64,000 nucleotides of DNA from Firmicutes bacterium HGW-Firmicutes-14 (GCA_002840275.1 PHAB01000003.1:186001-250000); one strand, 5' to 3'; numbered from the stretch's first letter, positions 53,463 to 61,747 are shown. Program-made: numbers and translations. The notes: generated by a model from the letters alone, not told the origin.

Positions 53463-54671
53463 TTGGGCAATATCTTGTTGGCAGATATGAATTCCTTTTA
53501 TGCTTCAGTCCACCAGGCAGAAGATCATTCCCTTCGGGGCAGGCCTGTAATAGTCTGTGGCGATCCGGAAAAAAGACATGGGATTGTGCTTGCTGCATCC
53601 TATGAAGCGAAAAAATTTGGTGTCAGGACCACCATGCCCCGGTGGGAAGCGGAGAGACTTGTGCCCAATGCCGTCTTTCTCAAACCTGACCACCGAAAAT
53701 ACCTGGAGTTTTCATCCCGCATCATGAATATATTAAGGGACTTTTCGCCCCTGGTTGAACCGTATTCTATTGATGAGGCATATATAGATATTTCCGGATG
53801 CAGACTGTTCGGCTCCGGTATTGAGACCGCCAAACAGATTAAGAAAAGAATCAGGGAAGAGATCGGTGTCCAGTGTTCAGTAGGTATCGGGCCCAACAAA
53901 CTGCTGGCCAAGATGGCTGCGGAAATGGAAAAACCGGACGGACTTACTGTGTTAGCCCTGGAAGATGTCCCGGACAAGCTCTGGCCCCTGCCGGTGAATC
54001 AGCTGTTTGGCGTAGGAGCAAAAACAGAAAAGAAACTGCGTTTTCTTGGGATAAGGACAATCGGCGATTTAGCAGGTTACCCGGAAAAAGTACTGCAGGA
54101 ACGTTTTGGTAAAATGGGTCATCATCTGCACCTGTCGGCAAACGGCATAGGCAGCAGCCTGGTCAGCAGCGGTTCCCACCACGAAGTCAAATCTATAGGG
54201 AAGCAGCTTACCCTGAGCAGGGACTGCCAGTCTGAAGAAATTATACCCATCCTCATAGACCTGGCAGAGAAAGTGGGTTACAGGGTGAGACAGGGAGGGT
54301 ATATGTACAGGACCATCACCCTTATCCTGAGGGATACGGGATTTATCAACCACACCTGGTCCGTATCCCTGGCTGACCATACGGACATTACCGAAACTAT
54401 TTTCAGCACATCTATCAGGCTCCTGACAGAAAACTGGCCAAAATCCAAAAAGGTCAGGCTGGCCGGCATCAGTGTATCTAACCTGGTAAAAAAAAGCACG
54501 GAACAACTGGAAATGTTCGCAGAAAAAGAAAAACTGCGCAAACTTAATGTTGCCTGTGATGACATCAAAAACAAATATGGCCATAAAATCATATTCCGGG
54601 GAGCATCCCTGGCCCTCGGCAATGAGGACCGTCCAATGAAAAAAGATCATCCAGTGAATAGGGAGACATAA
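53463..54671 (+). CDS. dinB: DNA polymerase IV (Y family)
   Basis: Translesion polymerase, 402 residues. Catalytic acidic residues are in ILLADMNSFYASV and YSIDEAYIDIS; GIGPNKLLAKMAAEMEKPDG and FGVGAKTEKKLRFLGI are the palm and HhH regions. The C-terminus carries QLEMF, a plausible beta-clamp-binding motif. TTG at 53463 follows TTGGAGGTGG. No SOS box was recognised in the 24-base gap, so regulation is unclear. Confidence 0.93.
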   Translation: MGNILLADMNSFYASVHQAEDHSLRGRPVIVCGDPEKRHGIVLAASYEAKKFGVRTTMPRWEAERLVPNAVFLKPDHRKYLEFSSRIMNILRDFSPLVEPYSIDEAYIDISGCRLFGSGIETAKQIKKRIREEIGVQCSVGIGPNKLLAKMAAEMEKPDGLTVLALEDVPDKLWPLPVNQLFGVGAKTEKKLRFLGIRTIGDLAGYPEKVLQERFGKMGHHLHLSANGIGSSLVSSGSHHEVKSIGKQLTLSRDCQSEEIIPILIDLAEKVGYRVRQGGYMYRTITLILRDTGFINHTWSVSLADHTDITETIFSTSIRLLTENWPKSKKVRLAGISVSNLVKKSTEQLEMFAEKEKLRKLNVACDDIKNKYGHKIIFRGASLALGNEDRPMKKDHPVNRET

Positions 54672-54932
54672 TAACTTTGACGGCATTTTCTTATCCAGAT
54701 ATACTGCCGGCCATCCCACCATGTTAAAAGGGCAGGTTTTTATAAACTATGAAATGTCCTTAAAAATGTCTCAGTACAAAACCATTTTTGGAGGCGCGTT
54801 TTCTGTCCTTGGGCTTTCGCTTTCCCATAAAAGCTGGTTAAAGTGGCATATGCTAAATGAAGCCACTGGAAATACTGAAACCAAGGCCGATGATTAGAAG
54901 GATGTATCTTTCATAGTTGATATTTACTCTTG
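54672..54932. other. Non-coding gap between dinB and the regulator operon
   Basis: About 260 bases with no convincing gene. An ATG at 54721 opens 58 codons (MLKGQVFINYEMSLKMSQY...) ending at 54897, but there is no ribosome site and no known family, so it is not called. The open frame extends upstream of the ATG without a start, which could mean a decayed gene. Confidence 0.4.
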
Positions 54933-54980
54933 AAAAAATAACACTTATAGTGTAATATTACACTATAAGTGTTATTTTTT
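54930..54980 (+). promoter_or_regulatory. Promoter covered by a perfect 48-bp palindrome (operator)
   Basis: Bases 54933-54980 are a perfect inverted repeat with no central loop. Each half contains its own ACACTnnnAGTGT repeat (54941-54953 and 54960-54972). A promoter overlaps: -35 TTGAAA (54930-54935), 17-nt spacer, -10 TAATAT (54953-54958), on the symmetry centre. The next gene is a DNA-binding regulator, so self-control of the operon is likely. A hairpin in the 5' RNA is also possible. Confidence 0.75.
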
Positions 54981-54995
54981 ACTGGAGTTGGTGTT

Positions 54996-55448
54996 ATGGA
55001 CCGGGAAAACCTGATTAAATTAATAAGTGAAAAAATGAAACTTGTCCGGACAGAGGCTGATTTTACCCAGGACCATATGGCAGAAATCCTTGGCATTTCA
55101 AAGAAAACCCTGGTACAGATTGAAAAACAGCGGATCACTGCCAATTGGACCACTGTCGCAGCCTTTTGTTCTTTATTCCGGGACAGCCAGTTACTCCAGT
55201 CGGTCTTAGGAGGTGACCCGCTGGAAGTGGTATCAATTGTGGCCTTTGAACACTACGAAGGTCCCTTGGAAAAAACCATGGGCGGGAAGGTGTGGTGGCG
55301 CGAAATTAAAAACAAAGGGCGTTTCCGCCTGCAGCAAAACCTGATAAGCAAACACTACCGTATCTTGGATGAATTTGACCGGCGCTGGTCAAGTTCCTTT
55401 GATGAAGACTATATAAATAAAAGGCTCCGGGAATTAAGCAGTGATTAA
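54996..55448 (+). CDS. XRE-type transcriptional regulator
   Basis: A 150-residue protein. Residues about 10-65 form a helix-turn-helix of the XRE type: DFTQDHMAEILGISKKTLVQIEKQR. The C-terminal ~80 residues (GPLEKTMGGKVWWREIKNKG...) are not recognised and may be the sensor. ATG at 54996 is chosen because CTGGAGTTGG lies upstream; an in-frame GTG at 54969 is inside the palindrome. It lies at the head of the operon that runs to 61644 and probably binds the palindrome. Confidence 0.85.
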   Translation: MDRENLIKLISEKMKLVRTEADFTQDHMAEILGISKKTLVQIEKQRITANWTTVAAFCSLFRDSQLLQSVLGGDPLEVVSIVAFEHYEGPLEKTMGGKVWWREIKNKGRFRLQQNLISKHYRILDEFDRRWSSSFDEDYINKRLRELSSD

Positions 55449-55467
55449 AAGAGGGAGGCAAAAAACA

Positions 55468-55731
55468 GTGGATGAAAATATTAAAAAGTGGCAGGGGTTT
55501 GCCCTGGGAGTCTCGCCAACCCTGGTGATTTTGGGATTATCCGTCGGGACACCGCCGGGCGCTGTATGGGCATTTTTCGGGACTCTGATTTACCTGGTGG
55601 CCGGAAGTATTGCCGCTGCGGTCATCCACAGGAAGACCGCGGAAGAAACCACGGGTTCCAACCCGGTCATTATCGGTATATTCACAGGAATATTTGCTTC
55701 AGCTATTTTGACAGTGGTACTCTGCTTTTAA
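55468..55731 (+). CDS. Small membrane protein of the regulator operon
   Basis: An 87-residue protein with a short charged N-terminus and three hydrophobic segments (about 10-30, 32-52 and 65-86). No family recognised. GTG at 55468 is preferred to GTG at 55441 because AGAGGGAGG falls between them. It starts 20 bases after the regulator stop. DNA after the stop repeats part of the gene end (GTACTCTGCTTTTAACAGCAGTACTTTGCTTTTAA), a small direct repeat. Confidence 0.65.
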   Translation: MDENIKKWQGFALGVSPTLVILGLSVGTPPGAVWAFFGTLIYLVAGSIAAAVIHRKTAEETTGSNPVIIGIFTGIFASAILTVVLCF

Positions 55732-55768
55732 CAGCAGTACTTTGCTTTTAATTTGGAGGGATTAGGCT

Positions 55769-57223
55769 ATGGAACCGGCGCAGCATAGAACCGATAAGGA
55801 ATATATCTTTCATGAATTGACCCGGAGCGTCTGCCCGTCATGCCTGAAGCTGATAGACGCCAAAATAGTAATTACCAGGGACAACAGGGTAAAAATGCTG
55901 AAAAGATGCCCTGAACACGGGAGTTTCGAGGTCTTATTATCCTCTGACGCGGGTCACTACTGTGACACCCTTACATATAACAAACCGGGAAGCATCCCCT
56001 TTCATTTAAGTACTTCTGTATCTAAGGGCTGTCCCCATGACTGCGGGATATGCCCTGATCATGAACAGCATACCTGCCTGGCCCTGATGGAAATAACCGG
56101 CAGGTGTAACATGAAATGCCCCATCTGTTATGCTGACAGCGGTGCTGACAGCGGTTCTGTCAGCGGTGCTGACAGCGGGACAGGGAAGGACATCTCCCTC
56201 GAACAGGCCCAAAAAATGCTGGACAGTTATACTAAAGCCGAGGGGAAACCTGAAGTACTGCAGATAAGCGGGGGGGAGCCGACTCTCCACCCTCAGCTTC
56301 ATGAAATCCTGGATATGTACAGGAACAGCGGTTTGAAGGCTTTTCTTATCAATACCAACGGGGTCAGGATATCAAGGGAAGAAGCATTCGTAAAAAGCCT
56401 GGCCGGGTACGGGTCTGAACTGGAAATATACCTGCAGTTTGACAGCCTGAGCAGAGACGTAGGTTTAAAACTCAGGGGGCAGGATGTCAGCGAGCTTAGA
56501 ATACAGGCCCTGGACAACCTGGAAAAACACGGAATCCTGGCAAACTTAGTTGTTACCCTGGTAAAAGGGATAAATGAACATGAAATTGGACCTGTTATCA
56601 ATGAGGCAGTAAAAAGGCCGAACGTTACGGGGATAGTTTTCCAGCTGATTACAGGGGTCGGCCGGGCGGTCAGCTTCAGACAGGACATGTCCGACAGGCT
56701 GACTGTCCCTGATGTCCTTGGCCGGATAGAACACCAGACAGCAGGGATGTTTCGCCGGGATGATTTTATTCCACTTCCTTGCCCCCACCCCTCATGCTGT
56801 TCCCTTACATACGCATTTGTTACAGGAGACAAAAAGAAAACTGTAAAACCGGTGACACGGTATATAGATGTGCGAAAATACCTGGATTATTTTAAAAACA
56901 CTATCTGTATCGATGCCAGGGATATTCTTAATGAAGCATTATATCATTCTGTGGACAGGTTGTGGTCAGCCTCGGCAAGTCTCAGGCTAACCGAGGTATT
57001 GAAGGATTTCAGCCGCTGCTGTGGAATCAAATTCAAGGCAACCGGTGAAAGTGACCCCTTGAAACAGATACCCGGCAAACCTCTCCGTATTTTAATCAAA
57101 CCCTTTATGGATGCCTACAATTATGATTTGAAGAGAGCCAAAAAATGCTGTATTCATGTCCTGACAGGGGATGGCCGCCTGGTGCCTTTCTGTAATTACA
57201 ACATTTTTCACCGGGGAGGATGA
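55769..57223 (+). CDS. Tes/MJ0619-type radical SAM protein
   Basis: A 484-residue radical SAM protein. N-terminal zinc-type motif CPSC...CPEHG, then an extra cluster motif GCPHDCGICPDHEQHTC (about residues 87-103), then the radical SAM site RCNMKCPICY (about 110-119) and ISGGEPTLHP. This order is that of the MJ0619/tetraether-synthase-like family, members of which act on pterins or join lipid chains. A tandem 12-bp repeat just after the radical SAM site gives ADSG-ADSG-SVSG-ADSG. ATG at 55769 has TTGGAGGG upstream. The stop is 4 bases before the Lgt-like start. Substrate unknown. Confidence 0.85.
   Translation: MEPAQHRTDKEYIFHELTRSVCPSCLKLIDAKIVITRDNRVKMLKRCPEHGSFEVLLSSDAGHYCDTLTYNKPGSIPFHLSTSVSKGCPHDCGICPDHEQHTCLALMEITGRCNMKCPICYADSGADSGSVSGADSGTGKDISLEQAQKMLDSYTKAEGKPEVLQISGGEPTLHPQLHEILDMYRNSGLKAFLINTNGVRISREEAFVKSLAGYGSELEIYLQFDSLSRDVGLKLRGQDVSELRIQALDNLEKHGILANLVVTLVKGINEHEIGPVINEAVKRPNVTGIVFQLITGVGRAVSFRQDMSDRLTVPDVLGRIEHQTAGMFRRDDFIPLPCPHPSCCSLTYAFVTGDKKKTVKPVTRYIDVRKYLDYFKNTICIDARDILNEALYHSVDRLWSASASLRLTEVLKDFSRCCGIKFKATGESDPLKQIPGKPLRILIKPFMDAYNYDLKRAKKCCIHVLTGDGRLVPFCNYNIFHRGG
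56132..56179 (+). repeat. Four 12-bp tandem repeats in the radical SAM gene
   Basis: Unit GCTGACAGCGGT, four copies (the third is TCTGTCAGCGGT, the fourth ends in G). In frame, encoding a four-residue unit repeated four times directly after the CX3CX2C motif. Confidence 0.85.
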
Positions 57224-57227
57224 ACCG

Positions 57228-57962
57228 ATGTACCCGGTATTATTTCACCTGGGCAGCCTGGAGATTAACTCATATGCCTTTTTCAACGCCCTGGCCCTGC
57301 TGACAGGTGCCGGTATATATTTGCGCCTGACTTACTCCCGGGGTACCCCGGAAAATACAATGTTTTTACTGGCCGGGGCCCTTTCGGGCGGGTTTATCGG
57401 TGCTAAAACCATTGATTTAATACTCAATTTTAAACTGGTATCAGCAAACCTTTTTCCCTATCTCAGCCAGGGGATAGGTTCCAGGACTATACTGGGAGGT
57501 CTGATCGGCGGATGGATTGGGGTTGAAGCGGCCAAAAAGATAAGAGGCATCAGGGAAAAAACAGGGGACCCTTTTGCTTTGTCAGCCCCGGCAGCCATGG
57601 GTATCGGACGGATTGGCTGCCTGCTGGGCGGATGCTGTTTCGGCAAACCTACCGGTGAATGGTACGGGATTTATATGGCAGGTCAATACAGGTATCCGAC
57701 ACAGCTGATCGAAATAGTATTTGACTTCAGTCTTTTCCTCCTGCTTTGGGTTATCCGTAATAAAATGAAGTATCCCGGTGACCTATTCAAGCTTTTCATC
57801 CTGGGCTATTCAGTTTTTCGTTTCCTGATAGAGTTTATAAGAGCCGAACCTGTTGTCTGGCTGGGGTTAACGGTTTACCAGCTGATTGCCGTCCCCCTGA
57901 TTTTAATTACCGGTATTTACTTTTTCAGAAAAGGGGATTTGTATGGATTTAACCGCCGGTAA
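57228..57962 (+). CDS. Divergent Lgt (prolipoprotein diacylglyceryl transferase) paralogue
   Basis: A 244-residue membrane protein with about seven hydrophobic segments. The fold is Lgt: GSRTILGGLIGG aligns with the Lgt HGGLIG region, GRIGCLLGGCCFGKPT with GR(I/L)GNFINGE, and RYPTQLIE and FLIEFIRAEP with later motifs. The catalytic His is replaced by Leu and the Asn of GRIGN by Cys, and two more Cys follow. Normal lipoprotein lipidation is therefore doubtful. ATG at 57228 follows GGGGAGGA; it overlaps the next gene by 20 bases. Confidence 0.82.
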   Translation: MYPVLFHLGSLEINSYAFFNALALLTGAGIYLRLTYSRGTPENTMFLLAGALSGGFIGAKTIDLILNFKLVSANLFPYLSQGIGSRTILGGLIGGWIGVEAAKKIRGIREKTGDPFALSAPAAMGIGRIGCLLGGCCFGKPTGEWYGIYMAGQYRYPTQLIEIVFDFSLFLLLWVIRNKMKYPGDLFKLFILGYSVFRFLIEFIRAEPVVWLGLTVYQLIAVPLILITGIYFFRKGDLYGFNRR

Positions 57963-58824
57963 CCGGTTATTGTTTTTATTTGGATTTCCGGTAATTATCA
58001 TACTTATGCTGTATATAAGCGCCCTGATAGGATTTAAGTGGCAGGGGGCCTGGGTGCGTTCCCCGGTATATTCGATGGTCAGCAGGTCGCCCCGGCCGCT
58101 GAGGCTGGCCGCTGCCGGCGCCGCCGGGGCAGTAACCCCTTTTTGTTCATGTACGACTGTTCCCGCATTTGCCGCTATTATTGAATCTGAACTTGGTCTT
58201 GATACTGCTATGGCTTTTTTAATCGCCTCACCCTTAATTGATCCTGCCGGGATAATCCTTTTGGTCCTCATGTTTGGTATAAAACTGACAGCCGTTTATG
58301 TTGCCGGATGTTTTGCCGCTGCGGTGTCCGGCGGCTGGATTTTGGGCAGGGTTTTTTCAGTACGGGATATCAATCCGGCGCTTTTGTTTGGCTGTATTGA
58401 GGATTCCGGAAATATAACATGGCGGCAGTCATCATCCCACGCCTGGTCGTATATCAGTAAATTCTGGTGGGTAGTGGTATTAAGTACTCTGATTGGTTTT
58501 CTGATTTATGATTATGTACCGTCCGGGCTGGTAGCATCTTATTCGTCCTTCGGAACAAATGCCGCTGTTCCCGCTGCAGCTGTCACCGGCGTGTTTGTGT
58601 ATGCCCATTTTGCCGTACTGGTACCTGTGGGAACCGCCCTTTTAACAAAGGGTATTGCCCCTGGGATTGTCCTGGCTTTTTTGGCTTCCTCGGCAGGCAT
58701 AAGCCCCCCGGAAATTGTTCTGTTATCAAAGCTGCTCAGCTTCCGCCTGACAGTATCCTATATAGCTGTCACGCTGACCCTCATTTCACTGATGGGTCTT
58801 ATCGCCAACATGATAGGAACGTGA
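57943..58824 (+). CDS. UPF0718-family permease (ArsP/YraQ-like)
   Basis: A 293-residue membrane protein with about eight to ten hydrophobic segments. The hallmark TPFCSCTTVPAFAAI near residue 65 and IASPLIDPAGIILL belong to the UPF0718 permease family, which includes ArsP, an exporter of trivalent organoarsenicals that uses the CSC cysteines. Export of an arsenic, sulfur or selenium compound is plausible but unproven. ATG at 57943 lies inside the Lgt-like gene; the stop overlaps the next start (GTGA). Confidence 0.85.
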   Translation: MDLTAGNRLLFLFGFPVIIILMLYISALIGFKWQGAWVRSPVYSMVSRSPRPLRLAAAGAAGAVTPFCSCTTVPAFAAIIESELGLDTAMAFLIASPLIDPAGIILLVLMFGIKLTAVYVAGCFAAAVSGGWILGRVFSVRDINPALLFGCIEDSGNITWRQSSSHAWSYISKFWWVVVLSTLIGFLIYDYVPSGLVASYSSFGTNAAVPAAAVTGVFVYAHFAVLVPVGTALLTKGIAPGIVLAFLASSAGISPPEIVLLSKLLSFRLTVSYIAVTLTLISLMGLIANMIGT

Positions 58825-59360
58825 ATAACATGTTTTTTAAGAAAAAAGAGCCGGAACCCAAGGCCCTGCTGCTATATACAAACATCCAGGATGTCATATA
58901 CAGCCACTCAGTTCTGCTGAAAGAGGGATTAGGGGTCAGCCTTGTCCCACCACCCGCCGGTATAGCGGCAGGATGCGATCTGGCTGTCCAGTTTAACCCG
59001 GCCGAAGCTGAAACAGCAAAAAGCCTGATGCACAGCGGCCATATCCTTCCCGGGCAGCTGCATTATGTGGCCTGTTCCATTGACCCTGTGGAAAACGTGG
59101 CCATGATAATTGAAATTGAACCAGGTTACCTGATGGCCAAATGTAACAATATCAAGGTAACCATTGATCAGGCAAACGGTGAAATAGTTAATATTTCCGG
59201 GGGAGGTTGCCCTGATATTCCCTATGTCGCCCAGACGGTCACCGGGAAAACCCTTTGGGACTGCCCGGAGCCGGTCGAAATCGGTTCTACCCTGTGTACA
59301 TACATGGTGCAGCTGGCCATCGATACCCTGAGACAGGAGGTGGGAAGATGCTGGCTGTAA
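58821..59360 (+). CDS. DUF3343 protein with an extra C-terminal domain
   Basis: A 179-residue soluble protein. Residues about 12-75 fit DUF3343, a putative Se/S carrier-like domain: ALLLYTNIQDVIYSHSVLL, then SLVPPPAGIAAGCDLAVQF with the family Cys. Residues about 80-179 (VACSIDP, LMAKCNNI, GGGCPDIPY, LWDCPEP, GSTLCTYM) form a second, cysteine-containing domain I do not recognise. GTG at 58821 overlaps the permease stop; ATG at 58830 is an alternative. The 3' end overlaps the kinase-like gene by 13 bases. Confidence 0.75.
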   Translation: MNNMFFKKKEPEPKALLLYTNIQDVIYSHSVLLKEGLGVSLVPPPAGIAAGCDLAVQFNPAEAETAKSLMHSGHILPGQLHYVACSIDPVENVAMIIEIEPGYLMAKCNNIKVTIDQANGEIVNISGGGCPDIPYVAQTVTGKTLWDCPEPVEIGSTLCTYMVQLAIDTLRQEVGRCWL

Positions 59361-60193
59361 TCGGGACTGTTCCCATGCCTGAGGGTATTTACGAGGGAGA
59401 AGCGAGTTTTGAAGGCAGTTCTATTAAATTAAACGGTGTCCTCCTGCCGGCCGGGATGGGAACCATGGCATCAGCCGCCGCAGCCCTGCGGGTTTTGCAG
59501 CATTTTGGCAGTGAAAGAGTTTATTGTCTGCTGGCCGGGGACCGCAGCGGCCAGGGGAGCAGTATGCTCCTGGAGAAAGCTGTCCATTACCTCCCCTGCA
59601 GCGGCAGTGACACAATAGTACTGCATTACATGTTTGTCCTGATCAAGTATGGGGAGGTCATTAGAAACACCCTGGACAAAATGAAATCAAAGCCTTACCT
59701 GATCGCAGATGCGGGTGGAATGTACCTGGCCAAAGCAGCCGGGATAGCCGGTGTTTTCGACCTGTTTACCCCTGATTCCGGGGAAATGGCCTTTCTGGCT
59801 GATCCCAAGGCCCTGCACCCGATGTATACCTCTCCCCGGTTTTTTTCTTTGCCAATCCCTGACCTGGCGGAATCAGCCCTGAAACACGGGAATGCGCCGG
59901 ATAACCTGCTGGTAAAAGGCAGGACCGACTTCATCTTTGCCGGGGGGAAACTGAACAAAACTGTCGGCAGCCCCGTAATAACGGCCATGGAAGTGATAGG
60001 GGGGACAGGGGATACCGTAACCGGGATTGTAGCCGCCCTGCAGCATCTTGGAATAAAAGACTTCAGCTATAAGGCAGCATTATTAAACAGGCTGACCGGA
60101 CAAAAAACCGGCTGCACTCCGCGGACCCGGATAGGAGAGTTTATCGGCAACCTTGACCCGGCCCTGTTGGAAAAGGCTGGTGTTGAAGTTTGA
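59348..60193 (+). CDS. Ribokinase/NAD(P)HX-dehydratase-fold protein
   Basis: A 281-residue protein. The C-terminal GGTGDTVTGIVAAL near residue 217 is the anion-hole and catalytic-Asp motif of the ribokinase-like superfamily, nearest in look to the ADP/ATP-dependent NAD(P)HX dehydratase group. Its partner epimerase domain is absent. YLIADAGGMYLAKAAG and LFTPDSGEMAFLADP are other fold features. ATG at 59348 has GGAGGTGGGA upstream and overlaps the preceding gene. It may act on a small metabolite of the operon rather than on NADHX. Confidence 0.75.
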   Translation: MLAVIGTVPMPEGIYEGEASFEGSSIKLNGVLLPAGMGTMASAAAALRVLQHFGSERVYCLLAGDRSGQGSSMLLEKAVHYLPCSGSDTIVLHYMFVLIKYGEVIRNTLDKMKSKPYLIADAGGMYLAKAAGIAGVFDLFTPDSGEMAFLADPKALHPMYTSPRFFSLPIPDLAESALKHGNAPDNLLVKGRTDFIFAGGKLNKTVGSPVITAMEVIGGTGDTVTGIVAALQHLGIKDFSYKAALLNRLTGQKTGCTPRTRIGEFIGNLDPALLEKAGVEV

Positions 60194-61644
60194 TATATTT
60201 TATATATCCGTTATTGTTAGCTTTCTTCCTCTTTGTGCTTTATATGGTGCCAGAAAACTTTATCTCAGGTATCCTGGCAAATCCGGTCATTACTTTCGGT
60301 TTTGTTATAACAGGCGCTTTTCTAAGTGCAGCATTGAGCAAAAGAAACAGGATTATTATCCCCAATTACCCGTTCACAGCAGTTCAGGGGCTGTTGGGCG
60401 GAATCCTGATGGGGTATGGTTCAGGCATGGCATTACTCCCCCAAATGGGAAACACCCTGTCAATGATACACGGTGTTTTCTACTGGCTGAGCCGGTTAAT
60501 GCCCCAGGGGTTTATTTACCTGGCAGGAATGCTGGCAGGTGGATATGCGGCCCTGGCACTGCAAAAACGTTGTTTTTCGAAAGTCCGGCTGAAACCCCTT
60601 TCTCCGGCAACGATGGGTCTTGCAGCCAGTATTGCTAAGGTATTATTCATTTTGCTTCTGTTTTCCCTGGTGTTTATTAGTTATCAGCTGTTTATGTCCT
60701 CCGGCATCGAAAACGGCCTGCTGGGAACCGGCCTGGCCCTGATGTCCGGTTTTTTGCTGGAGCGCAACAGGATGTGTATGGGACTGATGATGAAAGAAAC
60801 CTTCTATACCGGGTCCCGGGGAACACTGGTGAAAGCTGCGGCAATAACCGTATTGCTGGGAATCTCATGGCAAATCCCCTGGCGAATCCCCGGGGTGGAG
60901 CAGTTCTCCCTAAATTTGCCGACTCCGAATTCCGCAGTGTTAACCACGTTTTTCGTAACGTTTTGCGGGTCGTTGTTAATGGGTTTCGGTTACATAATGT
61001 CTGACGGCTGTTTTATGGGAAGTCTGTGGAAAGCAGGGCAGGGGATCCTGACAAGTCTCATATCCGTGTTCGGAATATTTATCGGGGCGGCAATATCAAT
61101 TATATTACCTGATCTGGAATCAGCCTTTCCCGGTTGGCAGGATATAATTCTTAAAACCGGTCTGTTGGTCCTGCTGTTAATATGGACTGGGGCTTATTTA
61201 ATGGAACCACCCAATAAAACCGTCAAACGTGGTTCGTTGTTTAAGTGGCTTTTTTCCGAGGCCACTATACTGTTAACCTTATTCGTAATATTTGCGGGTC
61301 CAAAGAGTTCTTTCCCGTTAACACTGCAGGGATTAGGGGCATTTTTGTACTTATCAGGCATAATCCTTTACGTGTTATCCAGAATATACCTGGGGAAAAA
61401 CTGGGGTGAAGCAATCGTCATCAGGGAAGGCCATAAAATAGTCACTGAAGGACCATACCGCATTTTTAATCACCCAATATATATCTCAATGGTTATAATG
61501 CTTGTTGGAATCAGTTTTCTCAATAACAGCCTGTGGGGAACTGTTGGGTCTGTTGGTTTTGTAATGCCGTTTCTGGTTTTGAGGGCCAGGGAAGAACAGC
61601 GTATCCTTAAAGAGGTACCGGAAGAAAATGACTTATCCTCATAA
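60190..61644 (+). CDS. YeeE/YedE-type transporter fused to an ICMT-like methyltransferase domain
   Basis: A 484-residue membrane protein. Residues about 1-340 are a YeeE/YedE-type (thiosulfate or selenium-related) transporter. The second half keeps the Cys motifs ERNRMCMGLMMKE and SDGCFMGSLWKAGQG; the first half has lost the equivalent Cys (GYGSGMALLPQMGN). Residues about 370-480 are an isoprenylcysteine-methyltransferase-like domain with VTEGPYRIFNHPIYIS near 417 and RAREEQRIL, the SAM-binding PEMT/ICMT pattern, also found in methanethiol methyltransferases. TTG at 60190 overlaps the preceding stop by 4 bases. Confidence 0.82.
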   Translation: MIYFIYPLLLAFFLFVLYMVPENFISGILANPVITFGFVITGAFLSAALSKRNRIIIPNYPFTAVQGLLGGILMGYGSGMALLPQMGNTLSMIHGVFYWLSRLMPQGFIYLAGMLAGGYAALALQKRCFSKVRLKPLSPATMGLAASIAKVLFILLLFSLVFISYQLFMSSGIENGLLGTGLALMSGFLLERNRMCMGLMMKETFYTGSRGTLVKAAAITVLLGISWQIPWRIPGVEQFSLNLPTPNSAVLTTFFVTFCGSLLMGFGYIMSDGCFMGSLWKAGQGILTSLISVFGIFIGAAISIILPDLESAFPGWQDIILKTGLLVLLLIWTGAYLMEPPNKTVKRGSLFKWLFSEATILLTLFVIFAGPKSSFPLTLQGLGAFLYLSGIILYVLSRIYLGKNWGEAIVIREGHKIVTEGPYRIFNHPIYISMVIMLVGISFLNNSLWGTVGSVGFVMPFLVLRAREEQRILKEVPEENDLSS

Positions 61645-61747
61645 TATTTAAAGACATTTGATCGTTAAAGAAATTTCGTCAATCTTACGATTTTACAGTG
61701 AAGAGATACTTTTCTGCAGAAAACATACATTTTTCGGAGGCCCGGCT

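Noticed and set aside
54069-54722. 217-codon minus-strand frame
   Set aside because: Mostly antisense to dinB, which has full family motifs.
54721-54897. 58-codon frame after dinB
   Set aside because: No ribosome site and no recognised family; kept only as a note on the gap.
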